64,000 nt of DNA from Morella rubra. Taxonomy: Eukaryota > Streptophyta > Magnoliopsida > Fagales > Myricaceae. A program made the position numbers and the translations under genes. Below the pieces are notes generated by a model, which searched no databases, was not told where the DNA came from, and saw nothing but the letters and a program-made list of their open reading frames with translations. Positions 1 through 10,980 of this stretch are shown piece by piece (within the stretch, counting starts at the first letter, position 1; each line of letters opens with the position of its first letter). The stretch lies in contig CM025854.1 of NCBI GenBank assembly GCA_003952965.2, positions 20,940,111 through 21,004,110 on the forward strand, given 5' to 3'.

Positions 1-577
1 ATGCGGTCAATGTTTTTACTTATTGTATATTATCAGTGCAAATCAAAGATAGTACAAGATATAGACAAAATGAATTTACAATAACCAAGAAGTATCACAT
101 GTAGTTTTGGGCATTTTCTACATACTGAGGTTGTACTCACAGAAAACAAATCTTTTTAGAGGCAACTTTACTTAATCGCACAAAAGATTTATCCAGAGAA
201 CAATCCAACTAACTCCAAATCCCAATAATTTGCAAGGGATCAGACAAATGAATGCCCTTCACTGCCAAGTATGTATAGTTTGAAATTAAGAAATTCGCAA
301 AAATGGTTGCAAGTGTAGTACAGGGGCTGTATACGAGAGAATGCACCCAGGAACAGAAAAAATAAAAATAAAAAAATAAAAAACACTTTGAGCTCAAGAA
401 TTGTTTTATGCTGATTTCAAAAACAGATGCATTTCTTTCATAAGTAGTTTGCATTAGGACCATATGTCCTAAAAAATTTAGTGCCAACATAGATTTTTGT
501 ACCACACCAAGTGTTACAAATATTCTCTGACAAGAGGAGCATAGCAAATTCAGGGTTTGCAGTCGAATTAGATTGTT
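1..577. other. 3' flank of the F-box gene
   Basis: AT-rich sequence downstream of the minus-strand F-box gene, probably its 3' UTR or a last non-coding exon. A minus-strand open stretch at 209-547 has no recognisable domain and a low-complexity Phe/Tyr run, so I do not call a gene. Confidence 0.4.
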
Positions 578-1881
578 TCATAATCTACCAAATATAAATA
601 GCTTATGCATATACCTTAATCTGGCATTTAACATCCCTTCTCTGCTTGCTATATCCTTGAGTGAAGAGAAACTCGGCGTATAAGCAAATGCTTGAAAGTA
701 ATGTATTTTGTCAATTCTGTGAAGTCTGCAACTTTGAGTCGCTTGATTAAAAGAGACCAAAGTGCCATCCTCATGTAACATCAAGATGTCTCCGTTGCTG
801 AGTGACCCTAGTATATAACAATAGGGCACAGGATAGCCTACAGAGTTAGGTGGTTCAAATTCGACCTTGATGCTGCATTCCTTAGTCCAAGATGCTTGGA
901 CTCCATAATCATTCATTACCCAAATACTAACACACCTAGGTCCGTCAAAAGGAAATTCAGCCATGGCGAGACAACCTCGCAACACTCCTAGACTCGTCCT
1001 TTGCAGTAGATTCTTTTCAGATGGCTGAAAGTGCAGAGGTGGTGGAACCGGTACGCATTCCTCACTCCCTATGTCGAAGGAACATATAAATTCGGGTATA
1101 ACAACCTCCCACACAACCCAATGAAGGGATCCATTCAGAAAAGTAGTGTCACCCACTCGACCCCGCACATTGTACCTGACTGTAACACTCCTCCAACCAC
1201 CCTCCATGCCGAGTGTGTACACATCAGTGGGTATGTCTTCATCAAGTCCAACCCATAGGTTCACAAACATAACCACCTTGTACTCCTGAGTCCTGGGACA
1301 GAACCCAAGCCACGGAGTTACAGTACGTGGGACATTGGTCCTACGGGCCTTAACAATCACATAATCTCCAGTGATTGGATTACAAACAGACAACCGTTTT
1401 GCTGACAGGCCCCGGCTAGACGGCTCACATAATAGAATCAGCCCATTGCAAGAATCCACCAGTTGAAGTTTTTGTTTCCCGTCGATTGACAAGTGGGTTT
1501 CGGTTGCAAACCTTACTCTAGCGCTATGGTGACTTACGTTACTGGTATTATTATTACCAGAGCCCTCAAGATCAACAGCGTAGAGGTATTGTTTGAGGCC
1601 GTCGCTTTGAGGTTGGACGATGATGCTGGAGGGTGCTCTTGTTTGATGCAATTTAGCAAAATCAGGATCTAAGAGGACATTGAGCCATGTTTTGGACACA
1701 CACCTGCAGTGAATATGGTTTTGAGGGGGAGTCTTGAGAGAATGTCGTTGAGAATAGGATGGGGAAGCCGCGAGATATAAGAGGGGGCAGTTTCCTCCTG
1801 TACTGATGCCTTCTTCTTCTTCTTCCTGGTGGCCCTGCCAGAATGGGCATTCGTTCTTCTTCTTTTGCTTCTTCTTCCCAT
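578..1881 (-). CDS. F-box protein with FBA-type associated domain; frame broken inside the F-box
   Basis: Predicted substrate-recognition subunit of an SCF ubiquitin ligase: the F-box would bind SKP1 and the C-terminal FBA region a target. The ATG at 1881 opens a Lys/Arg-rich leader and then an F-box (ISRLPHPILNDILSRLPLKT). At about 1711 the frame must shift by one base to continue as CRCVSKTWLNVLLDPDFAKL; related proteins, as I recall them, read KTIFHCRC, so one base appears to be missing from the TTC-CAC codons. The rest (about 375 codons) is uninterrupted and has FBA hallmarks such as SCNGLILL, NPITGDYV, GFCPRTQEYKVV and a late WVMNDYGV. The 3' end may instead splice at AAG|GTATATG near 614-620. 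The break could be a sequencing error, a null allele or early pseudogenisation; the intact remainder favours something recent. The target protein is unknown. Confidence 0.75.
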
Positions 1882-4600
1882 GGAGGATGACTTCTTTCTG
1901 GCTTAGAGGCCAAGGCAGAGAGGGATTCAGAATCGGAGACACAAGCGAGGTAATGAGAAGATCGCGGAAGCTCGGCCAAAAGACAAGAAGAACAACTGAA
2001 CTACTGAACCCAGGACACGTTGAACTGCGCAACCCAATATCGACCTGTATCCTGACATATTTTGCGCAAACCACGACGCGTTGAACTGTGACCCTGTTCG
2101 ATGCATTAATCTGAAGGCAGGCAAGTTAGGCAACGACAACTCAGTCTCAATCTGTTAACTTGCCATATCCTACACTCGCAACCAAATGCCGTTCTTTTCC
2201 TTCGTAAAAAACTAGGAAGCTAGCGAGCTAATACCTGCTTCCCTGGCACTTGGAATCGATCGACATCAGTACATCACCAACGGCGAAACCCAAGGCTTGT
2301 TAATGACGACTTTTTCCCGTATGTAATATGCATACCGCCAACGAAGAAAGACCTGCTCCTCTTTGGTTGATGAAGACAGATTCTAGCTGGAATCTCTTTC
2401 GATTTTGTATATGAGCATTTGGCTGTAACAAAGGGGAAAGAAGAAGTCGGCAAGAATGCTTTTGCACTTATACCAGATGATGGGAATTAGGGCCGCACGA
2501 TTCTGTCTATGGAAAACACAGAACTTTTTTCTCCCAAAAAAAAAACAAATAATAGGAAAATTTAACGTTTTGGAGGCCCGGAGGGAATGAATTCGGCCTC
2601 CAAATGCCGCCGACACGTATTTTTCCGTTACGAAAATTTTAAACATTATTCGTAAATAGCCGCTCTGTTTGCAGTCAGCTTCTCTCGCTCTCCATCTTTT
2701 CGAGTTTTACCGTTACGGAAAAAAATTGAACTTTACGCGAAAGCATTGCACACAACTTCCTAGAATTAAGCGGATTATCAGAATTGGGTATATATTTCAA
2801 GCTCAAACGACAGAATTGCTTATTATTTATTTGTCACGTTACACACATCGATTATTAATTTTAGACATTTTACATCATATATGTTATTTTTATCATATTA
2901 CACTAATTAATTATTAATTTTAGATACTTTAAATTTTTTGTTAAATTTTACAATTAATTTAAACGAAAATTATTTTTTTTACGTGAAATGACAATTTGTT
3001 CTTATAATTATTTTGGTAGTGACTATTTTATATGAGTAAAATCATAACTTTAAGCTAATAAATAAATTTCCGTCTAAATTGACAACAAATTTTAACTAAT
3101 GATGTAAAATATCTAAAGTCAATAGTTAGTAGGTACAATAGGATAAAATTATTATAGTATGGTGCATAGTATTAAAACCCTTATAATTAGAAGGTATGAA
3201 GTATATTTTTTTCTATAATTAAATTTAAAAATCATTCTCCAAGTATTTATGAGATTGAGAAATCACTGCCTAAATTTTTGCCATATTTGCAAACTCACTT
3301 TTTCAATCACATTTCTAACTAATTGTTAGTGAAGTGACATATTGCAATTCGATAGAAATTTGAATGAAAATATAAAGGAGAGAGCGATATATTGCAAGCA
3401 TAGTCTTAATTGAGACAATAATTTTTAAATGTCTCTAAATTTTAAATGAGCAACCAATATCCTAATTCCCTAATCTTAGCTGTTCACCTGGTTGTTAGTG
3501 AAGTCGCACAATCTATATATAGAGAGACTATAATGTAGATCTATATTCTTTTGGGTAAAGAGAAAAATTAATTGCACTCTGCCTTTGTATATTAGGTGAT
3601 TAATTATGTGTGAAAATGATGAATATATTAGGTGGCAGTTGAGTAAAAATGAGGAATATATTAGGTGAATTTCTTTTTAGAAGGCTTATATATTAGGTGA
3701 TTAATCTCTTACTTCAATAGAAGTTTCTGACGCAAAGGTTGATCGTCTCTAGAAGACTTCTAGAGGTTACCTGTTATATACATACAAATCAAACAAGTTT
3801 GAAGGCCCACGGGACTTGGGGGACTCACTTTTGAAGTCCAAATAACGCTTTTGTCCTTCTTGTTGGACATGAGGAATCTGCTTTTCTTCTTTCTTCTTTT
3901 GCTTCTTCTTCCCCATGGAGGCGAACTCTTTTCAGTTAAGATTCTTTATGGGAATTATACATATAATTTTGAGGTGGGATAAAAATAATAAATAGACCTT
4001 CTATTATTTAATATTAATATAATTACTCGACGGTAAAAATAAGACACTATTTTTCTTTAAAAAGGTTCAAAAGTCCTCACTTTTCCACGACATGTTTATA
4101 ATAGAATCGGATCCAGGCTATTCTTGCGTTTTTATCCGGTCTGACGCATCATTATTTATAATATACGAATCTATGTGATTGTTGTTTTCTCATAAATATT
4201 TTTGGAGTAAGGTTTTCTTTCCTATCATCCTAATAGTATAACTTGTTTCTAGTTATGACCTTCAGTTGACCTTCGGTCTATAAACTAACAAAATTTACTA
4301 GCAATAATCATCTTCACTTCTATCTATATTTATTTTTTAAAATAGATAAAATATAACTTTCTCTTATTAATTTTTTATTTTAATAAATAATTCGTGAATG
4401 TCTTAATTGTTTTGATATATCCACAAATTCCATCGATTTATAGGCAGAAAAAAAGACATATCTGAAAAACGAGATATCCCACGATGATCGCTGAAAAAAA
4501 TAAAAAACTTCCCAAGACATTGAAACGGAACAAGCATATTATTTTAGCGTTTTAATTTCCCCTTTTTCGTTTTAAGTTTTATAGTTTTAAAACTTTTCCT
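1882..4600. other. Intergenic region with divergent promoters
   Basis: This AT-rich spacer separates the F-box gene (minus) from the repeat-rich gene (plus), so both promoters must lie here. It holds a cluster of the short direct repeat TATATTAGGTG at about 3588-3710, and around 3890-3920 a fragment resembling the start of the F-box gene (separate entry). I see no other convincing coding sequence. Confidence 0.5.
3786..3920 (-). pseudogene. Possible duplicated fragment of the F-box gene 5' end
   Basis: The plus-strand sequence at about 3891-3920 is almost the same as 1857-1886, which spans the F-box gene start codon: a TTCTTTTGCTTCTTCTTCCC-type stretch followed by ATGGAGG. On the minus strand an ATG at 3916 opens a short frame beginning MGKKKQKKKEEKQIP that stops after about 45 codons without reaching an F-box. 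It may be a truncated duplicate, but the shared part is short and partly simple-sequence, so chance similarity is possible. Confidence 0.3.
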
Positions 4601-4760
4601 CCTTGACTGGAATGCACTCTCCGTGTCAGAACTCCAAAGTTGTTCAGCTCAGTGATCTCTCTCTTGGTCCCGGCGCTTCGTTTCCGCTGCTCAGACTGTC
4701 GTTTCCGCATTCTTATTTCTGGGGTTTGTTCGACTCGCAGCTCACATTTGCTCTCTGGGA

Positions 4761-5237
4761 ATGGAGACTTCCACATCCAGGTAAGCATCCCTGGCGTGAT
4801 CCCTCCGTTTGTTTACTGGGAGAACTGAGGAAAATGTGTAAGGCCGTTTGATTGTTTATCTTGCTTCTTTATTATCTTCCTTGAAAAAAACTCCAGCTTT
4901 GTTTGTCTCAACTGAGCCAAGTAGTCGTTTTGTCTTTTGAGTGGACGTTAAATTCCATTTTCAAACAGTGAGAGGCGTGATTTACAGTTATTTTCCTGCA
5001 GTTTCTCGGCAAGCGAAAAAGAACTTACTGTTTTTATTAACACTGCTGCTGATAGGTTTATATTTTGTTTTTCGTTTTCTTTGTTTTATTAAAGCATAAC
5101 GCATGCAAGCACCTTATAAGTTTTCCTCATTCTTCTCAATTTGATTTCTTATGGGTCTGTGGTTTCCGACAACATGTGTTTTGATTAGTTTCAGTAACTG
5201 GAAAATATCAAGCCTAGGGTTTTCAGTTCTGGGCTAG
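4761..5237 (+). promoter_or_regulatory. Spliced 5' leader with possible uORF before the repeat-rich gene
   Basis: A leader exon ends at CCAG|GTAAGC (4780). With the best acceptor (TTTCAG, exon from 5195), an upstream ATG at 4761 encodes a 20-residue peptide that stops at 5235-5237, one base before the main ATG at 5239. With a weaker acceptor (CTAG, exon from 5238), the same ATG would join in frame and add METSTSR to the main protein. A telo-box-like CTAGGGTTT lies at about 5213. I infer either a terminating uORF or an alternative N-terminus; the choice depends on splicing. Confidence 0.45.
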
Positions 5238-5238
5238 A

Positions 5239-8200
5239 ATGTGGCCTCAATCTACCGACATGGACTTTTGTCTGAGAGTTAAAGAGGAAGATGCTGGTGA
5301 GGAGTTTGATATGAGGTTGGCAAGGCGGTGGAAAAGAAGGTGCAATACCAATAAAAATCTCTCTGTAAATTTTTCGAAGAAAGCTAGAAGCGACAGTTTT
5401 AAAGTGGAACATGTGCCTGTGGACCTGGACGACCATGATAGTCACTCTGCAGCATTTTTGAATTGTTTTGTTGGGAATTATGGTGGTGGCAGCAATGATG
5501 TAGATGTTAACACTAGGTGTTCAGATGGCGGTCATGACAATGCCAAAATGGAGGAAAAATATGACCAAGATGCAGAAACACGGCAGAACATGTGCTTGGT
5601 TGAAGATGATGTGCCCATTGACGTGGATGAGTGCGATGAGGACTATGCTGTATTTTTGAGTGGGTTTGTTGAGAATAACTGTGACGGAGACAGGGATGCA
5701 GATGTTTATGCTAGGTGTTTGGATGGTGGTTGTGATGATGTCCGAACTGCAGAAAATGACGAGCAAGATGCAGATCCTCATCATGACTTGTGCTTGATTG
5801 ATGTACCCAGCGAAGTGGACGAGCACGATGAGGACTATGCTGTATTTTTTAATTGTGTTGTTGCGAACAACTGTGATGTTGACAAGGATGCAGATGCTAG
5901 TCCTAGGTGTCTTGATGATGGTAATGACGATGACAAAATTAAGGAGAACAATGACCAAGATGCAGATCCACAATATAATGCATGCGTCGAGAATGATGAT
6001 GAAAAGGATCCCCAGTATATGATGTTCTTGGGAAATTTGAGGGAAGATGGGCGATCATATGTCCTGGAAGTTGTCATAAACAATGGGGTGTCAGTGCTTA
6101 TAAAGTATGAAGGAGAAGAGGGGTTGTCTAATGGACTGAAGTTACACTCCCAGGAAACATTGAGGAGTTGTCCGAGGAGAGAGAAGACTGAAACTGCTAG
6201 AACTCCTAGTAGTGCTTCAAAGATAGAGAAAACAGAGAGCCTGCATAATTTGGGTGACGTTTCGAGCATGGAAAGAACTGACAATAGTGGGAGAACGGTC
6301 AGAAATGCTTCAAGGAGGGATAAGACTGAGTGGCCACATGTTTTGAGTGGTGGTTCAAGCATTCAAAAGTCTGAACAGGTTCAAATTGCAGGAAGTTTTG
6401 GCAGGGATGAAAAAACTGAGACCCCAATTATTTTGACGGGTGTTCCATGCATTGAAGAGACTGGAACTGGAAGAATTTTGAGGAGTGCTTCAAGGAGAGA
6501 AAAAACCAAGAGCCCTAATGTTCGCAGCAGTGTTTCATTCATTGAAAAGACCGAGAACATCCAAGCTGCGAGACTTTTGAGGAGTATGTCACTGAGAGAA
6601 CACCTTCAGAGCTGGACAATTTTGGGTAATGTTTCTAGCACTGAAAGGACTGATAAGCAAAGAACTTTGAGGAATGCATCAAGGAGAGATGAGAAAAAGG
6701 GCCCCCATGTTTTGAATAGTGGTTTAAACATTGAAAAGACTGAGAAGACTAAAACTGCAAGAACTTGGAGGAGTGCATCAAGAAGAGAAAATACCAATAG
6801 CCCAAATGTTTTTAGTGATGATTCATGCATGGAAAAGACTGAGAAGACTGCTAGACTTTTGGGGAGTATTTCACAAAGGGAAAAGGCTAAGAGCTTGAAC
6901 ATTGTGAGTGATATTTATTGCACCTTAAGCACTGGGAAGAAAAGAAATTTGACAAATGTTCCAACAGAAAATTTGAGGGACAATATGGAGAAAGAAAATG
7001 AGTCTTTGATGAGGGACTTAAAAGCAGGAAAGGAATATCCTGGTGGGACGAATGGACTTCTGCGCAAGCGATCTGGTACAGGCAGTTCCGAAGTTCTTCC
7101 TCCAGCTAAGCGCGATTGCAATCGTGAAGTGGAATCTGATAAGACAGATGAAAGCTACCGGGAATTTCTGAATTGTCTGAAGAATGATGGTAAAAGTTTG
7201 GTGTATGTACCTGAAAGTGGTTCACCATTGAAATATGAGGATGTAGAAAGTTCAGCAGATTCAGAAGAAATTGCAATGGATGCAAATCCATCTTCTGATG
7301 GATATTGCACCCCACATCTGGCTTCAAAATTTGCTTCAATTGTATGTATAACTTCCTCCTTCAACGTTGGGCCCTCTCATTTTCTGGTATGTTCTTTTAA
7401 ATTTTGAAAGCTTTGACTTTTGAAATCTGAACTGTTTTGGTTGTGTGCACTTCCCAAATGAGAAGATATATCTAGATGGCAATACATCTAATGGAAGTCC
7501 TGGTATTAGTAGCCATCCTCAATTTAGGAGGAGGCTTATGGAAATTCTTAGTCGTCCTTATGATTCAAAGGAGTATGGAGAACTTCTGCATGAAGTATCT
7601 GACAGGAAGCTAAGGGAACGTGACCGAGAATTGCGTGGTGGGAGAAAATCCTATCCGCTGGAGTCTGTCGGTAAATCCTATCTTGATCAACACCTTGGTA
7701 AGTTCCTTGTGGCGAATACTATTGTTTCACATATTTTCGCCGATCTAATTCTGACAAATAAGTCACATGATGTGACTCTGACAGAGAGACCAACTTACAA
7801 GAAAATTTTCATCTACAACCCCATTTTATCAAATTCTGCAATTATTGTACTGTGGACATTCACTTTTTGCCTCACAGAAAGAGGAAAACTTTTTTTATGT
7901 TTTCCTCAAATATAGGCCAAAAAAACTGTCGAGACTGTTACCGTTTGTTATGGGTGTTCATTTTACTAGAGTATACTTTTGTCTGGCTAGCCTGCTGCTC
8001 GGTGGTTGAGTGTCCTAATTTTCATGGTTTCGGGGCTGGGTGCTTCTTTCTTCCATTTTGTTTTTTTTTTTTTGTCTGGATGTTACCTTATAGATTGAGC
8101 ACTTTTGTTATCATTGTTGTGCGGCCATTGTGTTACTTTTCGGTGTAATGTGTTTGTTCCTTGCCAGCCACTATTGGACCAGTCAAACTTTGTCAACATT

Positions 8201-10364
8201 CCCCTCCATATTCTCAATTAATACTGAACCCAACTGGAGATATCCAGGATTTTTGGTAATACATAGTGCTGGATGCTTCTTGAGTCTCAAATTTTTTATG
8301 AAGGGCTTGTATTTTAAACAACAGAGTGTGCATATCATGTTGAGAATGTGGATCATCATTATCTGAACTTGGTGATGCTAATATATTTCACCATATCAAT
8401 CATGGTGATGTACTGATGATCATGACTATAATGGTAGCTCAGAGCAGCAATGCATGTGTGTTTTGTATGCTGGTGCTAGGCCTTGTTTACCTAAGTACTT
8501 TGCTTTAGGAGGTAATCTTCTGTCTTGCTTTTTAACTCAAAACTGTGAGCGTCATTGAGTGGAATCTGTAGACTTGATGTCAGTTATTGTTCCTACAATA
8601 CCTACTAGGCAACTGCTTGCTTGTTGGTTTCCCTGGGATCCTTGATCTTGTAGTCGATTTTGGCTTCTTTAAATCTTTACTGTCATGCTTTTTTACATTT
8701 GGCATTCAACTCTATATTCGTATGGAGTAAAAATTTATTTTAGCAATTGTTTATAATGTTGCAGACTTAGCAAGAAAGATCAACTCAGTCCGATTGGATC
8801 GTCATAGGATCTTGAATCTCTTACGTGGATTTTTCTTTTGGTTGCAGGTAAGTGACTTATTTCATTGGCCAACTTCTGGTTTTATGGATGTCTTGGATTA
8901 CTTCTCAAAATTTAACTCTCAAAAAATGGAAGTTCACATGATTTTGTTGGTGTTTGATATTAAGTTCTATAAATGATAATTATAAAACATAATGTGTTTT
9001 TATGGTCAAATCCAAAGCGCATATAATCTTTGAGGCTACCTTAACGAATTGATGTAAACTTGAAGCAACTGCTAAAAGGACTAGAATAAGGACATTATTA
9101 ATTAGTTTAGATGGTCTAGTGAAAATCGATGGTCGATGGTCTAGTAAACTTGAAGCAACTGCGATATTGTCTGAATCATGTTGGATTAGTGAAAAATCAT
9201 GTTGTTTGCAGAACAAACCTCTTGTTAGAATCTAGAGCGAGAGTGACAATATCTAATGCATCAATCTCAGTCGGGTGAATCTCCCTCGTGGACTATTCGA
9301 AAGCAGTTCTATTTTTCCGATTTGCTTAATGCGAGCCATTTTTGCTTCTAGATATTGAATATGTCCTTTACAGGTCCTTAATCATCTTACTGAAGTGTGT
9401 TTTAAAGAACGACATTTTGCCTGGGGTTATGACGTGTTGTCCTGTGTTTGATCTTCATGAATTCTAGTATGAGGATGGAAATAGGAGAAATATCCGGTGC
9501 ACTCATGTAGAGCCAAGATTGGTGGCGTTAAGGAATGTTGGCCTCTTTATGAGAATCTCTGACAGGGATGTTTTTAAGTGCAAATATAAATACATCAAGG
9601 GTTAGCAACAAATACTTAATCACAGTGGCGGTCATAGTCTGACTTAAATTGATCATGTGTAGGGAGAATGAAGTTATGAGGTCCTTCCTAAATGTTTACG
9701 GCATGAGCGATGGAGTGGAGAAGTACCTTAAGTTTGATCATGTTTCCGGCCTGATCATTTGTAGAAAAAGTAAAAATTGAAGAGAACTACAGAATATGTA
9801 GTTGCAGTGTGAAACCTCGTGGGTAGCCTATATGGCTTCATAGCATTTTCTCACTAAGCAGTATAGGGTTCCTTGCTGTCTTATTGGGTTCTCCTTGTAG
9901 GGAGGATTGTATTTATGAGTTGTTTGACTACTTTCAGACACCAAGTGCGATTTCTTTCAAAATGCGGTTTAGCTGCACCTTGTGGCTAACCTCAGACCAA
10001 AGTTTTGTGATGTGCTCTAGATGTCCTGTCTCTAACTTTTCCCCTGAAAAAAATGTAGAACCGCGGCAGCCAGAAAGAAGAGGGCCATGTCCGTCAACCT
10101 TAGATGTGTTTTGTGGCTGACCTTGTGTGTTTTTGTCTATTGTGTCTGTGGGTGTATTTGTATCTTTGTTTTGGTTTGTTTGTGCAGAGGCATGGGTATG
10201 AGTGAACACCTTCTTGCATCTATGGTGGTGTTTGCGTCCCCAAGTTCTCACGTGTAATGGTTTTCTCACGCAAGTTCTCAAATGTTTTGCAGAATTTGAC
10301 TCATGAAGGAGCATTCATGCCTTGGAAGGACCCATCATGTTTGAGAGTTCTGCCACAAACGTAA
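5239..10364 (+). CDS. Plant-specific repeat-rich protein of unknown function (conserved C-terminal WLQNL..EGAF..W module)
   Basis: Exons 5239-7341, 7463-7697, 8765-8847 and 10293-10364 give about 830 residues; the phases fit exactly. Residues about 55-260 hold three tandem acidic modules of about 65 residues, each with a [DE]-x-x-[YSA]-x-x-F-[LF] core (DEDYAVFLSGF, DEDYAVFFNCV). The motif recurs as DPQYMMFLGNL and, near residue 640, as DESYREFLNCL. Residues about 300-580 are a basic region of degenerate modules of about 40 residues built on LRSASRREKT-like and IEKTE-like segments. The small C-terminal exons encode a conserved-looking block (FRRRLMEILSRPYDSKEY, LNLLRGFFFWLQ, NLTHEGAFMPW) that I remember from uncharacterised plant proteins. 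The bipartite Lys/Arg clusters suggest a nuclear location. I do not know its function. Intron 1 has a tandem acceptor (GAGAAG), so one Lys may be optional. The introns at 7698-8764 and 8848-10292 contain nothing I can name. Confidence 0.8.
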
Positions 10365-10404
10365 GCCACAGGAACCCCTAGGCCGTAAGGGGTTCCTGTG
10401 GCTT
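10363..10404 (+). promoter_or_regulatory. Perfect 17-bp hairpin beginning in the stop codon
   Basis: Arms at 10363-10379 (AAGCCACAGGAACCCCT) and 10388-10404 (its exact reverse complement) flank an 8-base loop. The left arm starts at the second base of the TAA stop (10362-10364) of the repeat-rich gene and a short T run follows the right arm. In the mRNA this would be a very stable 3' UTR stem directly at termination. Its role is unknown. Confidence 0.7.
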
Positions 10405-10980
10405 TTTGTGTAAAAAGAATGGATGCGGCAGCACACACAAAGGTCGCCTGTGTGAAGTTGCGTATGGGATGGTGTCCATCCACTGTAATTTTACGGAGCC
10501 TCAATTTCTTATTACGGTAAAATTGTTCTTCCATGGACCTGTAATTACGACTGTGGGTACTTTGCAAGCAACTTAAGCCTGCCTACTCATGCGATATTTC
10601 AAATGGAATCCAGGTTTGAAGTGGCCCTTGGACCTTAAGAGAACGCCCACAGAAGACACCTTAAAACTGTTTAGCATATATATTCTTGTTCCCTGGTACA
10701 GTCGAACTATAGTAAAGTAATTAGGTCTCCGCTAATAGTTGGTTAATCCGGTTTTGCGTCCTTGTGTCGTGTTAGTGTCGAGCAAATCTTACAGCAAAAA
10801 ACTGAGGACTTAACAAACACCGTAAAGAAATTTAGGGCATGATAGATATGCACAGAGAAGCAGGACTTTTTCTTCTACACCGTGTGTGCTGCATAAATAC
10901 AGTACATTTACAATAGCAGATGATGTTTTGAACGTATAAACTTTTCGCATTCACTTGAAGGTCGTTTATATTTCGTAAAA
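10405..10980. other. Convergent intergenic spacer
   Basis: This spacer lies between the 3' ends of the plus-strand repeat-rich gene and the minus-strand PSI1-like gene and must hold both 3' UTRs. The minus-strand open frame at 10301-10567 shows no family features. No further gene was seen. Confidence 0.5.

Noticed and set aside
5521-7339. Several minus-strand open frames of 70-175 codons opposite the repeat-rich gene
   Set aside because: They mirror the coding strand's repetitive codons, have no domain logic, and the plus-strand gene explains the region fully.
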